DNA of 64,000 nt from Coraliomargarita algicola (GTDB lineage Bacteria > Verrucomicrobiota > Verrucomicrobiia > Opitutales > Coraliomargaritaceae): the NCBI RefSeq assembly GCF_033878955.1, contig NZ_CP138858.1, positions 4,615,001 through 4,679,000 on the forward strand, read 5' to 3'. The translations under genes and the position numbers were made by a program. Every line of letters begins with the position of its first letter. Position 1 is the stretch's first letter. Shown here piece by piece: positions 62,439 to 64,000 of the stretch. The notes beneath the pieces are model-generated. The model ran no database searches. It worked only from the letters and a program-made list of their open reading frames with translations, and had not been told where the DNA came from.

Positions 62439-64000
62439 ATGAACCCCATTCACATTTCACCCCTCTCAACTGCTCGAGAAGAGTGTCGTGCCATGACACT
62501 CGTGATTGCCATGGCATTCATGTCTTTTGTCGTTTTGCTCATGCTGAGTTTTATAACTCTGGTTCGAGTCGAGGTGGAATTAAGTACGACTCAGGCACAG
62601 CGGCTTGAAGCGGAGAGTAATGCATTGCTCGGCTTGCATGTGGCTCTGGGAGAGTTGCAGCAGGCGCTTGGACCCGATCGTCGTGTGTCGGCTACAGCTG
62701 ATATTTTGACTGAAGCCCAGCCGCACAAAGGACGCACGGAGCCGGTCGCGGTCAAACAGAGTCATTGGACGGGCGTTTGGAATATGGAAGGTGGTTTGAG
62801 CCAATGGTTAGTGAGTGGTAATGAATCCACTACAGAGGCGACTCATTTGTATCAGGATTCAAATATTGCTTATGAACCGGATGCGGAGCTGGTGGGTGTG
62901 AATGCTGGCCTGGAAGCAAGTGATCCGGTGACAGTGGAGGGGCAGGAGGCTTTAGTGCTAGTGGCCAGCGGTAGCGTGGGTGTAGATGATGTGGGCGCTA
63001 TGGTGCTGGCTCCAGCGGTCTCGGTTAATGGTTCGGGGGCCTATGCGTGGTGGGTCGGGGATGAAGGTGTGAAAGCCCGCCTTGATTGTGTGGATCAATA
63101 TGAGACGGATGGCGAGTCCAGCGCAGTGGCACGGCATCTCTCGGCGCAGCGTAATGCGATTGAATTGATGTCGGGCTTTGATAGCTATGCGAACCTCGGT
63201 GTGGATGTTTTGGGGAAGCTTTCTTCTACTGATCAGTTTCGTGTTTCCCTGCCCGCGCTCACTGAAGCGGAAGCCCAAGCTCACTTTCACGATCTGACGC
63301 TGTGGTCCAAGGGCTTGTTGGTAGATGTTCGTAACGGTGGACTGAGACGCGATTTAACGTATTTGTTTGAACTTAATGAGGATGACTTTCTCGACGAGCT
63401 GCCTGATCTATACCTCGACGCCGACGTGGTTTTGCAGCAGGACGACGAAGGCACCACGCCTATCGCTCAAATGGGGGTGACGACTCCGGATTGGTATTTT
63501 GATGCGAACCCCAAACTTGATGCGGCGAATTTTCAGCCATGGACATTGATGAATCTTCCCTTCGGTCCGACTTGGGAGCAGTTACGTTCCTTTTATAGGT
63601 TGAAGGATGAAGTGGTGGCCAACACTGTGCCCATACGTCCGCAAAGAGAGGATCAGGCGGGGATTTATCCAATACTTTTGCAGGCTCGTGTGTTCACAGG
63701 AATTAGTCGAGTGATGACAGGTGCAGGAGCGGATTTGTTACCCCATACGGACGATGACGAAATGGAGGTGTTTGCCCATTTCCGAATAATGTTTCTATTG
63801 GCCAATCCATATACGGTGGATCTAGATGTCAGCGATATGCATATCACCTTCTACATGCGGGGAGGCGAACTACCGGTCTCGTTTACTGGTGAGGTATTTG
63901 GCCTGTGGACGGAGCTGTTTAATCACCAGCGCTTCCATATTGCATCGGGGACGATTCCTGCGGGCGAGGCTAGGATATATACCTTGGATCGCATTGGAGC
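62439..64000 (+). CDS. Giant pseudopilin-like surface protein, third copy (3' end outside window)
   Basis: An open frame from the ATG at 62439 runs to the window end (about 520 residues visible). The hydrophobic N-terminus (CRAMTLVIAMAFMSFVVLLM) is followed by LHVALGELQQALGPDRRVSA, then HWTGVWNMEGGLSQWLVSGN, AYAWWVGDEGVKARL, HFHDLTLWSKGL, GGLRRDLTYLFEL, TWEQLRSFYR and EMEVFAHFRIMFLLANPYTV, parallel to the 58029 protein along its whole visible length. It starts 119 bases after the small partner, in tandem. Because the ORF runs off the edge, its length and any partner downstream cannot be judged. Confidence 0.72.
   Translation, partial: MNPIHISPLSTAREECRAMTLVIAMAFMSFVVLLMLSFITLVRVEVELSTTQAQRLEAESNALLGLHVALGELQQALGPDRRVSATADILTEAQPHKGRTEPVAVKQSHWTGVWNMEGGLSQWLVSGNESTTEATHLYQDSNIAYEPDAELVGVNAGLEASDPVTVEGQEALVLVASGSVGVDDVGAMVLAPAVSVNGSGAYAWWVGDEGVKARLDCVDQYETDGESSAVARHLSAQRNAIELMSGFDSYANLGVDVLGKLSSTDQFRVSLPALTEAEAQAHFHDLTLWSKGLLVDVRNGGLRRDLTYLFELNEDDFLDELPDLYLDADVVLQQDDEGTTPIAQMGVTTPDWYFDANPKLDAANFQPWTLMNLPFGPTWEQLRSFYRLKDEVVANTVPIRPQREDQAGIYPILLQARVFTGISRVMTGAGADLLPHTDDDEMEVFAHFRIMFLLANPYTVDLDVSDMHITFYMRGGELPVSFTGEVFGLWTELFNHQRFHIASGTIPAGEARIYTLDRIG

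Noticed and set aside
1..64000. tRNA, rRNA, CRISPR arrays, insertion sequences, prophage genes
   Set aside because: Looked for in the gaps by eye; no cloverleaf, repeat-spacer array, transposase or integrase was recognised. A covariance-model scan would be needed to exclude small RNAs.

Overview
The window looks like a chromosomal segment from a marine Verrucomicrobiota bacterium, most likely class Opitutia (Puniceicoccales/Coraliomargarita-like). Evidence is PEP-CTERM proteins with autotransporter-associated beta-strand repeats, giant proteins resembling 'Verru_Chthon cassette' protein A, regulators joining a LacI-type sensor to an AraC HTH, many glycoside hydrolases, an mcsA-mcsB-clpC operon, and a near absence of Shine-Dalgarno sequences. 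No rRNA, tRNA, CRISPR array, transposase or phage gene was recognised.

Layout. 1-7000: the 3' end of a TonB-dependent receptor coupled to a Fur-family regulator, a sodium/solute symporter, a putative secreted glycoside hydrolase, a DUF4136-type lipoprotein and class III fructose-1,6-bisphosphatase. 7030-11030 (minus): an AraC regulator followed by three overlapping genes (nucleotidyltransferase, sugar kinase, NAD-dependent epimerase) that look like an N-acetylhexosamine salvage operon; the epimerase is frameshifted. 11083-15555 (minus): a two-gene cassette of a giant pseudopilin-like protein (frameshifted) and a small secreted partner. 15.9-18.9 kb: a PEP-CTERM protein and a GH29 alpha-L-fucosidase. 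19-32.1 kb is housekeeping: RibB with a degenerate RibA domain, ArgH, a lipoprotein, CvfB, a polyprenyl diphosphate synthase, three envelope genes, a branched-chain aminotransferase and McsA-McsB-ClpC. 32.4-58 kb is a carbohydrate-use region: GH1, two paralogous PEP-CTERM beta-strand-repeat proteins, a XylR-like regulator divergent from a five-gene operon (GH42, SGNH esterase, large secreted hydrolase, GH29, PEP-CTERM protein), an AraC regulator divergent from a GH116 enzyme, and two divergent SGNH hydrolases. 58-64 kb: two more copies of the giant-protein cassette, the last cut by the window edge; a fourth, remnant partner gene lies at 33.9-34.3 kb.

How it fits together. The enzymes suggest degradation of fucose-, galactose- and glucose- or xylose-containing, possibly acylated, polysaccharides, with surface proteins (PEP-CTERM, pseudopilin-like) made from the same operons or neighbouring ones. 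A near-palindromic 14-mer (ATTCGACGnmGwAT) lies upstream of four of these genes and may be a shared operator. The best candidate for an undescribed system is the repeated two-gene cassette (giant pseudopilin-like protein plus small secreted partner). Three otherwise intact genes, and the remnant, are broken by single-base changes in short G/C runs, so each should be checked against reads before being called a pseudogene.
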